A stretch of 64,000 nt of DNA from Phytophthora hibernalis (Eukaryota > Oomycota > Peronosporomycetes > Peronosporales > Peronosporaceae), in assembly GCA_012656075.1 (NCBI GenBank), contig JAAKBF010000233.1, positions 62,001 through 126,000 of the forward strand. Reading direction: 5' to 3'. Numbering within the stretch: position 1 is the first letter of the stretch; each line of letters opens with the position of its first letter. The position numbers and the translations under genes were made by a program. The notes beneath the pieces are model-generated. The model saw only the letters and a list, made by a program, of their open reading frames with translations, searched no databases and had not been told where the DNA came from. Of this stretch, positions 52,346-62,509 are shown piece after piece.

Positions 52346-54144
52346 TTACATCGTTTTCCCAGTGCTTCTGCTCCCAGTATATGTGCATGTGTCCTGCGGG
52401 TCCGAAACCTTTCGCATGGCATTCGTAATAGCGAAGTAGTACGCATGATGCTGAATGTCGTTGTTGGCGAGGATCGTTGACTCGTCAGCAACGGCGATAG
52501 GAGCTGGTCCGCAGCCTCGACAAACGTCATAGCATTCAGCTTTTTGTAGCTCAAACCAGTCATCTCCACGAACTTCCGAATGCGAAAGTCACGAGGCAGT
52601 TTGCCGACAGTGACGCCTTCGGGAGACTTCACCGTGTCTGTATCCACAACATCCGCCTGAAGTTCAGAGTCCGAGGTCATGCTGCGGCGGTTCCAGTTGG
52701 CCGAGCCGATAGAAAGGTACACGTCGTCGATGATCACAAGCTTGCTGTGAATCAAAATGTCGCGCTCTTTCTTCATCGTGTAGATCTTGAACTTGTTCGG
52801 GTACTTTGATCGGATAGGCTCGACGCTCTCGTAGAAATACTTGATGTAACCTGCGTTCGTAAACGGACTTGTTTGTGGGTTCGCTACGACAACCAGGCGC
52901 TGGATTGTCGGCATCACTTCCATGATCGCGGCGAGCAGCTCCGGGACGAGCACGAAATACTGGTCTTCGATGTAGATGAAGTTTTTTGCGTTCTTGATCG
53001 CCCTGATACGCGCTTGAAACAGCGAAGTTTCACCTCGGGGAGCAAACTCCTTGTAGTGTTCGTACAAGCAGCTGAAGGTTCGTGTGATCTGGACGCTTTG
53101 CTTACCCAGATCGGCCTTGGTGTTGCTGCTGGCGTAGTCCAGAGGCTCAATCTTGTCGTACGATGGGTTCTCAAAGTCGAGCAGTTCATCGTCGAGCCCC
53201 TGACACGGCACGTAGTCCGAGTTCCAGCGCGCTACGAAGTTGCTCGCAACATCCTTCGCGGCGGGGCCATGGATTCGGATGTGGCCGTCCATCCATCCTT
53301 TCTCGCGAAAAGTAATGCCGGCAGCATCCCGAATAGCTGTGTTGTTGTGGTAGACGGTGTCCCATCGGTCGTTGGCAAGATCATATCCGCCCACGTACGC
53401 CACTGGCTGATCGTCGGGGTCTGTGGAGCTGTTGACGGCGATAACCATATTTTTCTGATGGTGAGAAGCCAACGCCTTAGGGAGGCGGTCGTCGAAGATG
53501 AGTATTGCTTTGGCGCCGTTGATCGGGGACGGCGGAATGCTGTTGATGGCATCGCGCGCCTTGGTGTTATAAGGAGTGTATCCAATCCCAATGTTGGACC
53601 AGTTGAGGATATTGACATGTCCTCCTCGCTCCACCACTCCAGCGAACACTTCCTTGACACCGGTCTTGGCTCCAGTGGGGTCAACATCGGGCTTGAGCGG
53701 AACGAGGGCTGTCAGCCAAGCTGCAAGCAGCACCCGATCACCCTCCTCGGTGGCGCTCAGGTCCTCATACACTGCGTCGTAGAACTCGTTGGCCGCGGTG
53801 TAGGATGTCACCTTGTTACCAGTTGTGTACACCGACATGTCGTCGCGAGGGATGCCACCTCGAGATTCCGTGATTTCATCTTCGGTAAGGAACCATTTCT
53901 CGGCATCAAGGATAGGTTGTCGGGGTTTAATATCTGTTCCATCGGAGAGGTCAGCGTCGGCGCTGCCAGCTTGCTCTTCCGTACTTGGTGAGCGCGTTTC
54001 GTTAGTGTTTTTGTTCGAAGAACCTTCGTCGTCGCCAAACAACGTCGAGAACGAGAAGGCCGACGAAGGGGTCGGCGTCACTGCCAACACAACCACGAGG
54101 ACAGCATGAGCAATTATTAATAAAGCCGTGCGTTGGCTGGTCAT
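52346..54144 (-). CDS. Secreted PLD-like protein, copy B, most complete
   Basis: Start at the ATG at 54144; signal peptide MTSQRTALLIIAHAVLVVVL ending near PSSA, then FSFSTLFGDDEG. Phospholipase D superfamily, predicted extracellular. First motif: ASHHQKNMVIAVNSS (His and Lys present, no Asp at the usual spot), then VAYVGGYDLANDRWDTVYHN. Second motif: ILIHSKLVIIDDVYLSIGSA followed by NWNRRS, complete HxKxxxxD. Also FIYIEDQYFVLVPELL and a conserved KLPRDFRIRKFVEMTGLSY before the C-terminus. One lost base at GG 52500-52501 puts the last 70 residues out of frame; with it the tail reads AMRKVSDPQDTCTYTGSRS and stops at 52346-52348. Oomycetes have expanded secreted PLD-like families with unclear substrates. 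Confidence 0.88.
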
Positions 54145-55274
54145 CTCTGACGCGGAACTTGGAGTGCCGCGAGGAAATCAATTCGTGGGGGCGATATTAT
54201 AATAGAATTAATTTGTCAAGATAGAAGGCCGCTTCTACTCCCCGGGTTCAATCTCCATGATAACCGGCTGATCTGTCTACGACCCGCCATGATAGCAAAC
54301 CGAGATGTGACATCCGTACATGCGGCCATGATGGTCCATGGTGGCCATTGGGAGAAGGGTGCTGTAAACCGGGAATTCAGTTCCACTACAGCAGTATTTT
54401 TAGCACAACTTGCTTCCCGTGATGAAAATCTCAACTCGTTCGAGTGAGTGGTTAAGTGATAAAAGATGAAAACTCGAATTCACTGGACACGTTTGAGTTT
54501 TTCATCAAAAGCTGCAGCCCACGGGCGGTAATATTTTCTCTTTAGAAAGGGCCGCACACCTAGAAAATGCCCAATTCGTTTTTGTCTAACGAGGCAGCGT
54601 CGTACAGCCGACGCTTATCTGAGCATCGCCAACTTTAGTACCTGCGGCGTTTGTACTTCGAAGCACTCAACTGGCGGAGAATTCTCCCTTCCAAGACTCT
54701 CACGTCCTTCCTTATTTCTCGAGTCTCCAGCTCCAGTATACACGCTCAGATCAACATTCCGGCCTAAGTATAATGGTAGGCCCTACCACGCCTTCTCTTC
54801 CAGCCCAACCTCTCTTTGACCACGCTCTTCTCCTCACTTCAACAATCAGTGTTAAAACATGATACTTCTTGGAGTAAATTGCTTTTTTGAAATATGTACT
54901 TGAAGTACTGAAAAATGTTGCCGCCAAACATCCGTTTTTTATCTCATTTGGAAGTCTCCAAGCCTTGATACGCCACTTGAGGAAAAAGATGAGGAAAAGA
55001 GCTCATCTCCATGTTACATGGAGCTCTTCCCCCAGGGGCGTACCGGTATCCTGTTCTTTTACCGTGAGCTCGATTAAAATAACCAGACTACTGCCACCAA
55101 AACGTACTGGCATTGTACACATTAGTTCCTAGAGGTTTTGAAACGTGACTGGGGTGTCGAAGTTGCTCTAAGTCTAACAAAAATAAAGTTTTATGCGTTT
55201 TCCAGGGGCTCTACCTTTTTTTTACGACTTACGGTAATTCCCTACGAAAAAGCGTAGTAAAACTGTGGCGCAAA
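54145..55274. other. Spacer upstream of PLD copy B
   Basis: About 1.1 kb. The first part should hold the copy B promoter. A dispersed-repeat piece at 55131-55212 matches 27622-27706. C/T-rich text around 54660-54840 looks like retroelement LTR sequence, but no paired LTR was found. No gene seen. Confidence 0.35.
55131..55212. repeat. Dispersed repeat fragment, related to 27622-27706
   Basis: It shares GAGGTTTTG, GTGTCGA-GTTGC-CTAAG and AATAAAG-TTTAT-CGTTTTCC with the fragment at 27.6 kb, ending in AGGGGCTC. Probably the remains of a multi-copy element. Confidence 0.35.
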
Positions 55275-55886
55275 ATGCTGCGAGAACTTGGGTTCTGGTG
55301 CTCGGAGGGAGAGCTATCGATGGAGGAACCGCTGGATGCTGACCGGCCGAATCCTCTCTTGTTAGTAGACGATGCATGGATTGCAGAGTGCGATTCGAGT
55401 TTGATGGAGAAAATCGAGTGGTATCTCACCCAAGGAGCTTTCATCGAGAGCCACGAGCTCGCCTACAGCTTCTGCAGATTCCCGGACTGCTCGCTGGCCA
55501 TGCAACAACCTTTAGTTATGGGGGCGTGCACTATGACCGATGGATTTTACTGCTGGCCAGAGGGATATTGGCACTACGTGAAGCACCACCACGTCAAGCC
55601 ACCACAGGAATTTCTAGACCACCTGCTGGAAAGATACGACGCCATGGTTGAGATGACGAGGAAGGGGAGGGTTGAGAAGAGATTGCAGCTATGGGACGAG
55701 TTGGAGAAAAAGCAGTGGGTATGCCTAGGGCTATGCAGGAGTGGATCACTAACTACACGACAATCCAAATCGATCCGTGATGGTTTCTCCATGACAAAGT
55801 GTGAGCAATGTTGGATTTCTCGCCCGGTAAGCTTGGGCGAGAGAAAAAATGCCAAGAAAACACCGAAGGATTTTTTCAAAGAATGA
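55275..55886 (+). CDS. Conserved hypothetical protein with WPEG-x-x-HYV motif
   Basis: 203 residues from the ATG at 55275 (MLRELGFWCSEGELSMEEPL). The core reads HELAYSFCRFPDCSLA, MGACTMTDGFYCWPEGYWHY and VKHHHVKPPQEFLDHLLERY. A Cys/His-rich stretch followed by DG-x-Y-x-WPEG-x-x-HYV-x-x-H-V-x-PP-x-x-F resembles a small, uncharacterised family I recall from bacteria and some eukaryotes; this is from memory only. The Cys and His residues could bind a metal. The C-terminus from about residue 150 (KKQWVCLGLC) may be intronic read-through, because GTATGC follows the codon for Trp. No function is proposed. Confidence 0.5.
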   Translation: MLRELGFWCSEGELSMEEPLDADRPNPLLLVDDAWIAECDSSLMEKIEWYLTQGAFIESHELAYSFCRFPDCSLAMQQPLVMGACTMTDGFYCWPEGYWHYVKHHHVKPPQEFLDHLLERYDAMVEMTRKGRVEKRLQLWDELEKKQWVCLGLCRSGSLTTRQSKSIRDGFSMTKCEQCWISRPVSLGERKNAKKTPKDFFKE

Positions 55887-57071
55887 AAGAACGTATACAT
55901 GTAGGATCTGTGGGGTGGTCCATTGATGTCATCCCTAGATCTCGAAAATCGCTGAAAGAAGCTCCGTGAACAGTACCGTGGATTCCTCAGTGTTAGTTCG
56001 ACGAAATACAGCAGTCCCTTATTGACGCGGCCAAGAAACCGCGTGGTCGTAGTCAGACGGCTAATAACTGTAATTGCGGCGGACGCTCCCCAGTCGACGA
56101 TATTTGTATGATTCCTCGGGGTTCCCGAAACCTAAGTGAAAATATCTGGTGCCTCCAGCATCGACCAGTGCCGAACCAGCAGCTGAACAATTGTGGATAC
56201 AACAAGCTTGTGGTAACTGTCACACTTTAATGAGTTACAATCGCGGCCAAGTAAGTAGCAGGAGTGACGAGAAACCGCCCATAGTCTCTTGCATCAAGCA
56301 TTGTGTCAATGTTGGCTGCACCGACGTGTTAATGTGAAGCAAAAGCACCACCACAATGACCCATTTCCTAAACAGGAAATTAACCGCACGCAGCATAATG
56401 CTTTTTGCAAACAATACTTTCAGGAGAGCAGTCAATTTTGCGACAAGTATTTGTCGATGCTGATGTATTTCTTGGTTGTGTGGGTCCCGCGCTTGGATTT
56501 TATCATTCTTGAGGAATTTATCGTGACAGCGATAACGACTGAGGTAGTGGACTACGTGACACGATGTTCATATCACTGTAGCCACCATAAAATTCGCTTC
56601 ATGCTGGTCCAAGCGAGAAACGGTGCTGTTCGTGAAGGCCCGATCACGATCTCGTTAAAAGCTCGAGCCACCCCTATCGCCATACCTCGTTAAAGCCTCC
56701 AATTGAAGGATTGTTGTCCTCCACGTAATTGAGCGTACTCATTCGGTAGGCCTGAATAGTCTACAGGGCTGCCTCCGCAATCTTGCGGCAGTTGTGCGCG
56801 ATGGCAAATTCACCCTGCAGAGACTACGGGCAACGCCCTGAAAAGCCCTGGAGAAGCGCCGAACTGCTCGTACGATCTGATCTGCCTTGGTTTCACTTCC
56901 GACAATGTTCGACGACCACAGAATAAATACCAGCGAGTTACGCCGCAATGAACCGCCAAGCATCAAAAAGATGCAAACTCCATGAATCATTGACACAATA
57001 GCGTGCACGAAGATGATAACTCCGTGGTTCGAGCTGCAAATATCCGTAACGATGAACATAGCTTGTTCGTT
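55887..57071. other. Region without a confident gene
   Basis: About 1.2 kb. A plus-strand frame at 56149-56337 includes WIQQACGNCHTLMSYNRGQV and VSCIKHC, faintly like an LSD1-type zinc finger (CGNC-x-TLM-Y-RG), but it is only 62 codons with no clear exon partner. A second frame to 56693 has no features. The right part is the 3' region of the SDR gene. Confidence 0.3.
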
Positions 57072-57823
57072 CTACCAGTCGATGACATCGCCCTTCCCGA
57101 AATGCCGAAGCAGCAGTGGTTCCCCGATCTTCGCTCGAGCGATAATACGCGCCATTCCTCGACACTTTCCTCAGGTTCGACAGCACCTCGAAACCCACAA
57201 TATGCAGTGTTCACATTTCCTGGATGCAGCAACACACAACCAATTTTCTGCGGCTCCAAGTCAATCGCCAGACTCTTCGTGAACAGGTTCAGTGCGCCCT
57301 TCGACGCACGCTGAGCATACGCTCCACCGGAACTGTTGTCTGAGATACTTCCAATACGCGACGTGACTTGGGCTACAAACGCAGTACCTCTCGCGCTCAC
57401 TGCCAACTGTAGATTCGGCAGCAAAGTTCTGGTCACGAGAAGCGGACCCAAGGCGTTCACTTGAAACTGGCGCATACAGTCTTCTGCCGTCGTATCAGCC
57501 AAGCCGTGTAAACCCGACGAACCAGCATTGTTAATCAACAAGTCAATTGGCACTCCATTCAGCATCCTCGCCGCCTCATGGATCGATTGCTGGTCCGCCA
57601 CATCCAACGGCATCAACCTCCACGGCGTCAACGCTCTCAACTGCAAAAATCAAAATTCACTAAATAACGTACAATATAACCCCTAAAACACTCCACGTAC
57701 CTCTTCCACCTTTGCAACATCTCTCATCGTTGCGATGACATTCCAGCCCTCCCTCATATAGTGCCTCACAAAAGCCAGCCCAATACCTTGCCCCGCACCT
57801 GTCACCAAAACGACCTTCTTCAT
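57072..57823 (-). CDS. Short-chain dehydrogenase/reductase
   Basis: A classical SDR of about 230 residues. Start at the ATG at 57823 (MKKVVLVTGAGQGIGLAFVR) with the Gly-rich cofactor loop. A 60-base intron lies at 57641-57700 (GTACGT...TTGCAG). Then DLLINNAGSSG, LVTRTLLPNL, SRIGSISDNSSGGAYAQRAS followed by KGALN, and HPGNVNT. In the usual Y-R-A-S-K active site the Tyr position is Gln (AQRASK); a Tyr sits two residues earlier. Close relatives of the C-factor type normally have YRASK. At CC 57157-57158 one extra base restores VEGMARIIARAKIGEPLLL, then RHFGKGDVIDW and a stop at 57072-57074, a typical ending for this group. The frame is open upstream of the ATG towards the DNA-binding ORF at 57928. 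Confidence 0.82.
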
Positions 57824-57927
57824 CGGTTCGGCCACAATTTCCGTCACCCGTGCAGGAGTGACTGTAGACGTCTCAGTGTGGACAATGTGTCTGCCTGGGG
57901 TGTCTCTCGCCAGCGCCAAATGGTCCG

Positions 57928-58419
57928 TCACATCTGTGACCGTCCTCTGCGGTTGTCCGTCATTCTCCCCACAAAATTATCCTCCGTCCTCCTGCGTCGA
58001 AACTGCCGGAATCGGATCCCGTGCCTCGCCATGAAGTTGGTCATCCAGCCCACCGACAGCCCCAGCTTGGGACGTCTGTCCGCCGGCAGCTCCGACAGAA
58101 TCTGCTGCGCCTTTTGCACCAATAGCTTGCGAGACAGCTGCACCCCTTCGACCCCACATTGGTCCGCGAAGCCCTTGAGCGTCGTCTCCAGCTCGGGACT
58201 CACGACGTCTCGACCACGTTTCGTGATTCCCTGGCGGTGTTTCTGCTCGATCTCTTCCGCCGCCTGCAGCACCTTCTTGACGGTGTTGGCGGACGGCGCA
58301 CGCTTCAGATTGAAAGCGGCCTTGGCCCATTGTGCCAGCTTCGCCTGCGACAGCAACGGGCTGCGGCGGTGCTTGCCGATCAGCTCGTACTTCTCCTCAA
58401 TCGTGAGCCACTTGCCCAT
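57928..58419 (-). CDS. CENP-B/Tc5-type DNA-binding ORF
   Basis: 163 residues from the ATG at 58419 (MGKWLTIEEKYELIGKHRR). The first part resembles a CENP-B N-terminal helix-turn-helix (LTIEEKYELI, SQAKLAQWAKAAFNLKR, SANTVKKVLQAAEEI). The second is like the Tc5-transposase HTH (SPELETTLKGFADQCG, LSRKLLVQKAQQILSELP, LSVGWMTNFMARHGIRFRQF). Such pairs begin pogo/Tigger transposases, but no DDE domain follows. Instead the SDR gene starts about 100 bases downstream on the same strand, and its frame is open back into the end of this ORF. It could be a solo transposon fragment, or the N-terminal part of a fusion gene if one base is missing in TTTT or GG near 57947-57974. Confidence 0.7.
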   Translation of the reverse strand: MGKWLTIEEKYELIGKHRRSPLLSQAKLAQWAKAAFNLKRAPSANTVKKVLQAAEEIEQKHRQGITKRGRDVVSPELETTLKGFADQCGVEGVQLSRKLLVQKAQQILSELPADRRPKLGLSVGWMTNFMARHGIRFRQFRRRRTEDNFVGRMTDNRRGRSQM

Positions 58420-58724
58420 GCCGCTTTGGAGTGCAAACTATTCTTTCAAAAATACGGACAGTATTTTTCAAAGAATAATTCAGTTAATTGAAAACATACC
58501 GTGTTTTGAAAATAGTGTTTTAAAACTTTGTTTACCGGTACAAACGTTATTATGAACGTATTTTAAAACAGGTAGTATTCGAAGTAGTAATGCAATAATA
58601 TTAAACAACGTAGTACCATATTATTGTTTTAAAAATGCCTCTGTTATTTTAATATAATTTTATTAAAATACCGGTAGTGTAGCGTAGCAAAACTCGACGA
58701 TCTCAGACACTGATCTGGACTCAA
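58420..58724. other. AT-rich spacer
   Basis: About 300 very AT-rich bases with ACCGGTA-containing short inverted motifs. It should hold the promoter of the DNA-binding ORF and the 3' end of PLD copy C. No gene seen. Confidence 0.4.
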
Positions 58725-59572
58725 CTACCGGGCACTACAGTCGAATTGCGGGTCTGAGACCTTCCGCATGCTGTCCGTAATGGCGATGAAGTACGAGTGA
58801 TACTCGATATTGAGCTTGGCCAGGATCGTTGACTTCTTACCAGCAGCAACTACAAACTGGTCCGCGGCTTCATTTTTCAACAATCGTCATGGCATCAAGC
58901 TCGTCGTAGCTGAGCCCTGTCCACTCCATAAACTTACGGATGCGGAAATCGCGAGGTAATTTACCTACCGTTAGGCCCTCAGGAGACTTGATCGTGTCGC
59001 CATCCACCACGTCTGCATTGAGTTCAGAGTCGGCCGTCATGCTCCGACGATTCCAGTTGGCCGAGCCAATGGAAAAATACGTCAATGAACACAAGTTTCG
59101 TGTGAATGAGAAGTTTACCGGTTCGCCTTGGTCGTGTGGATCTGAAATTGTCTGGATACTTCGATCCGATAGGCTCGACGCTCTCGTACAGATACTTGAT
59201 GTAGCCTGCGTTGGTGAAGGCGTTGGTCTGCTCTTTCGTAACGACATCAAGGCGTTGGATCCGCGGCATCACCTCCAGCAGTGCGTCAAGTAATTCTGGT
59301 ACGAGAACGAAGTACTGATCTTCGATGTAAATGACATTTTGCGCGTTCTTGATGGCTTTGATGCGTGCGTGGAACAGCGAGTTTTCACCGCGTGGTGCAA
59401 ATTCGTTGTAGTGTGTGTACTCGCAGCTAAGCGTCCGCGTGATTTGGATGCTTTGTTTGCCGAGCTTGGCGGTGGTGTTGCTGCTGCGGTAGTTGAGCGG
59501 CGGGATATCTTGAAATAGTGGGTTCTCGAAGTCGAGGAGATCGTCTCCGAGGCCTTGACATGGTAAATAATT

Positions 59573-59892
59573 ATGACGTTGCGCGCTCAAAGGTAAGTTG
59601 CGAAGTGAGTTCAATTAGACAAGCAGTTTTTCCGTTCTACTCCTACTTGTACTTTCCACATGGGGGCTGCCCTGCGGCAGCACCGCCAACTTTCCAACAC
59701 CAATCATTGCCTTGATTTATGAGGTGCTGCCGTTGACGCGGCACTCACGATTGCGCAAATGATGATGTGGTCTTCATGATGATGCGGTCCTCAGTGTCGG
59801 CTGCCGGTATCGGTGTAACAACAGTGTAGCCATCGGTGGCGGCGTCGGCAACTTCAACGTTTGCGTCGCAGTCGTCTGGTACAATACGCCAC
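59573..59892. mobile_element. 320-base insertion in PLD copy C with 7-base target duplication
   Basis: AATAATT occurs at 59566-59572 and 59893-59899 on either side of the insert, at the place where the coding text N-S-Y-L-P is split. The ends have only weak inverted similarity (GTGGCGTATTG against ATGACGTTGCG), so the superfamily is uncertain. Inside, the minus strand has a 48-codon open stretch (PDDCDANVEVADAATDGYTV, then VTPIPAADTEDRIIMKT) that looks like ordinary protein, perhaps captured from a host gene. Confidence 0.6.
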
Positions 59893-60729
59893 AATAATTG
59901 GAGTTCCAGCGAGCTACGAAGTTATTTGAAACGTCTTTTGCTGCTGGCCCACAGATTCGAATGTGGTCATCAACCCACCCTTTATTCGCCTTGTAGGTGA
60001 TGTTGCCTGCATCGCGAATTGCAGTGGTGTTGTGATGAATAGTATCCCATCGGTCGATTGCAAGATCCAATCCCCACGTAAGCCACTGGTTGATCAGCTT
60101 TACCACAGGAAATATCTGATGCGATGACCAGTGTTTTCTGATGGTGGGAGGCTATAAGGTCGACACGGTCGTCAAAAATGTATGTTGCTCGGGCTCCATT
60201 GATCGGGAACGGCAATATACTGTTGATGGCGTCGCGAGCCTTGATGTTGTAGGGCATGTATGCACCAGCAATGCTCGCCCAGCCAAGGATGTTGATGTTT
60301 CCTCCTCGCTTAACGACACCTGCGAATACTTCCTTGAAGCCCGTCTTGGCCCCTGTCGGATCAACTTCGGGTTTCAACGGAATAAGCGCAGCTAGCCACG
60401 CAGCAAGCATGACCCCGTCGCCTTCCTCGGTCGTGCTGAGATCGTCGTAGACAGCGTTGAAAAATTCATTTGATGCGGTGAAAGTTGTCACTGAGGGCCA
60501 TTCTCAACCGATCGCATCACACCGCAGCGCATCTCATGGTTATGCACCGTGCGGCGGCATCGGTTGAGAACGGTCATGCGACGGTTTGGTCGCATGGCGA
60601 CCAGTGGTCACTGATTGGTCAATTCCAGTTCCAGTTGAAACACCTGAAGGTGTGCTCGCATCGCGTTCGTGGTAGGAAGGCGACATCGCTTGCATTGGAC
60701 TGTAAGGTTGACGCTAGCGGCTTATTGAT

Positions 60730-61092
60730 TTGTGTGTGCAAGTTTACACGTTAGACGGCCGAACAGACATTGCTGCGGGAGTCGCTACTGCTGCTACACA
60801 ATCGAAACGAAAGAGCATCGAAGCATTTGAGCTCATGGTCTCTTCGTTCAACACGTACGTTATGGACCGGCAAGCTGAAACAGAACGTGAGCGTAGCTCA
60901 ACAGGTAGTTTATTGCAAGAGCGCTCTCAGATCCTGACCACGCTAGCTGAGATCCGTCGTCAGTTGGCTGAGCTCGACCGAAACCTCTTGCATAGCGAAG
61001 GATCGGCTACGCTACTCCTTCGCGAGGATCGCGATTTACTATTGAACGAGCGCCAGATACTGATTCGCAAACTTCATTCAGCCGAGGAGTAG
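60730..61092 (+). CDS. Harbinger accessory (second) ORF, C-terminal part
   Basis: The open frame reads GVATAATQSKRKSIEAFELM, then an Arg/Glu/Leu-rich coiled coil (ILTTLAEIRRQLAELDRNLL, REDRDLLLNERQILIRKL) to a stop at 61092. There is no ATG at the open end, so the N-terminal part, which in this class carries a Myb/trihelix DNA-binding domain, is either in an upstream exon (60485-60754 has an open frame with no motif) or lost. In known Harbingers this protein carries the transposase to the nucleus and the element ends. Confidence 0.55.
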   Translation: MCVQVYTLDGRTDIAAGVATAATQSKRKSIEAFELMVSSFNTYVMDRQAETERERSSTGSLLQERSQILTTLAEIRRQLAELDRNLLHSEGSATLLLREDRDLLLNERQILIRKLHSAEE

Positions 61093-61179
61093 ACAATGAT
61101 TAAAACGCTCAGAAGCTTTAAGATTGAAGGAAAGCAGCTATAACACGCAATGCATAATGCCCTTAAGATAATACAAAGA

Positions 61180-62431
61180 CTAGCTATCATCTTTATCGCG
61201 ACGTGCAACGTTGAGAGCTGGTCGATTTAAGTTGAGACTCTCGATATGACGGACACTGATGGTTCGAGACACTTCATCCATGAGCTCAATCACTTCTCCA
61301 CCCTCTGTCTCGTACTGTGTTTGTGTGTAAGTAAGATCCCGAGTATCATTCCAGGTTCGGAGCTCATACCGCATAGATTTCATAGTTTTTTGGCAGTTGT
61401 CGGTGATTCTAATGAATGCTGATCGATGCAAAAGTTGTGAAGGCGCATACACGCGTGAATAATGTAGGGACAATTTTTGAGGCTCACACACAGAGGTTTC
61501 TTCAAGACCCGCCACTTATTGACGAGAAGTCCGAAAGCCATTTCGATCCGAATTCTGCACTGGCTCAGATAGAAATTAAAGTTGTCACGGTCGGCTCTGT
61601 CTTTCGTCTGGGCCTTGTTAAATGGCGTCAACACGACGCGGCTCTGTGGATAAGCGTTGTCAGCCGCAACGAAATAAGGCCCTCGTATGCCTGAGAGGAC
61701 TGTGCTGAGCGACCACTGCAAAAACGCTACCGAGTCGTTTCTGCCACCAGGAGCTCGACACGCTAAAGCCGTGAAGCGGCACCTGTCATCCGCACAAGCT
61801 TGCACGTTCAGTCCATAGCGTTGATAATGACCCGAGAAAATGCTACCACTTATCCACATTCGCGGCGGCGAGGAACCCGAATAGGACACAGCCAGCCGTC
61901 AATAGCATCAATACAGCCGGGGATCGCGCCACCAGTACTAAGTGAACGAAATCCAGCCGCAGCTCCCTCCATTTCGTCATCAGTCCTCGGGAATATTAAT
62001 GCAAGTCTCTCGCAACTGTTAATTGCTCTTATAACTTTATGCACAATCCGATAAAATCCAGCTCTACTCGTTCCTGTGATAACGCGAATGTGATGATAAC
62101 TTCCACCAGCGAGCCAGCTAATGCAGGTCTGTAGCATTCCGGCAGGTGACACGGGCGGCTCGCCAAGACCACGTCGAGCAGACTGCAACGGGTCAGTAGC
62201 GAGATCAGCGCCTACATACATGAGCAGCTGCTCGAAACTTGCCAAGCTCATTCGATAGTACAGCTTAAACTCACCCTCAAGCACCAATCTTTCAGCGTGC
62301 ATATTCCAGCTCAAGCGTTTACGAACCACGACCATGCCACTACCTCCAGCGTAGGCTACATACGCTCCAATGAAAGTGAAAACAGGAACGAGGACCGAAG
62401 AGAACTCCTCGGCTTCACGACGGCGTGGCAT
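61180..62431 (-). CDS. Harbinger DDE transposase (DDE_Tnp_4)
   Basis: Start at the ATG at 62431 (MPRRREAEEFSSVLVPVF). N-terminal half: LYYRMSLASFEQLLMYVGAD, VSPAGMLQTCISWLAGGSYH, FYRIVHKVIRAIN. Catalytic residues: GCIDAIDGWLCPI (Asp 1), GPYFVAADNAYPQSR (Asp 2), and CRIRIEMAFGLLVNKWRVL (Glu), followed by IIHACMRLHNFCID, a typical ending. The tail runs KSMRYELRTWND to a stop at 61180. Two -1 frame jumps occur, near 61858 (after RVPRRRECG) and at the AAAAAA-type run near 61382-61388; each closes with one base. It may be an intact, potentially active gene in the real genome. Confidence 0.8.
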
Positions 62432-62509
62432 TGGCGTTAGGTTGTAGCTGGCTTCGCGATGCTGCGAGTCGCGTGTGAGGGCTGCGAGTTGCTGCGTGTG
62501 AGGAAGGAG

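Noticed and set aside
52873..53991. 372-codon plus-strand ORF
   Set aside because: Antisense to PLD copy B. Val/His-rich composition is typical of a shadow frame; the same shadow appears over copies A and C in part.
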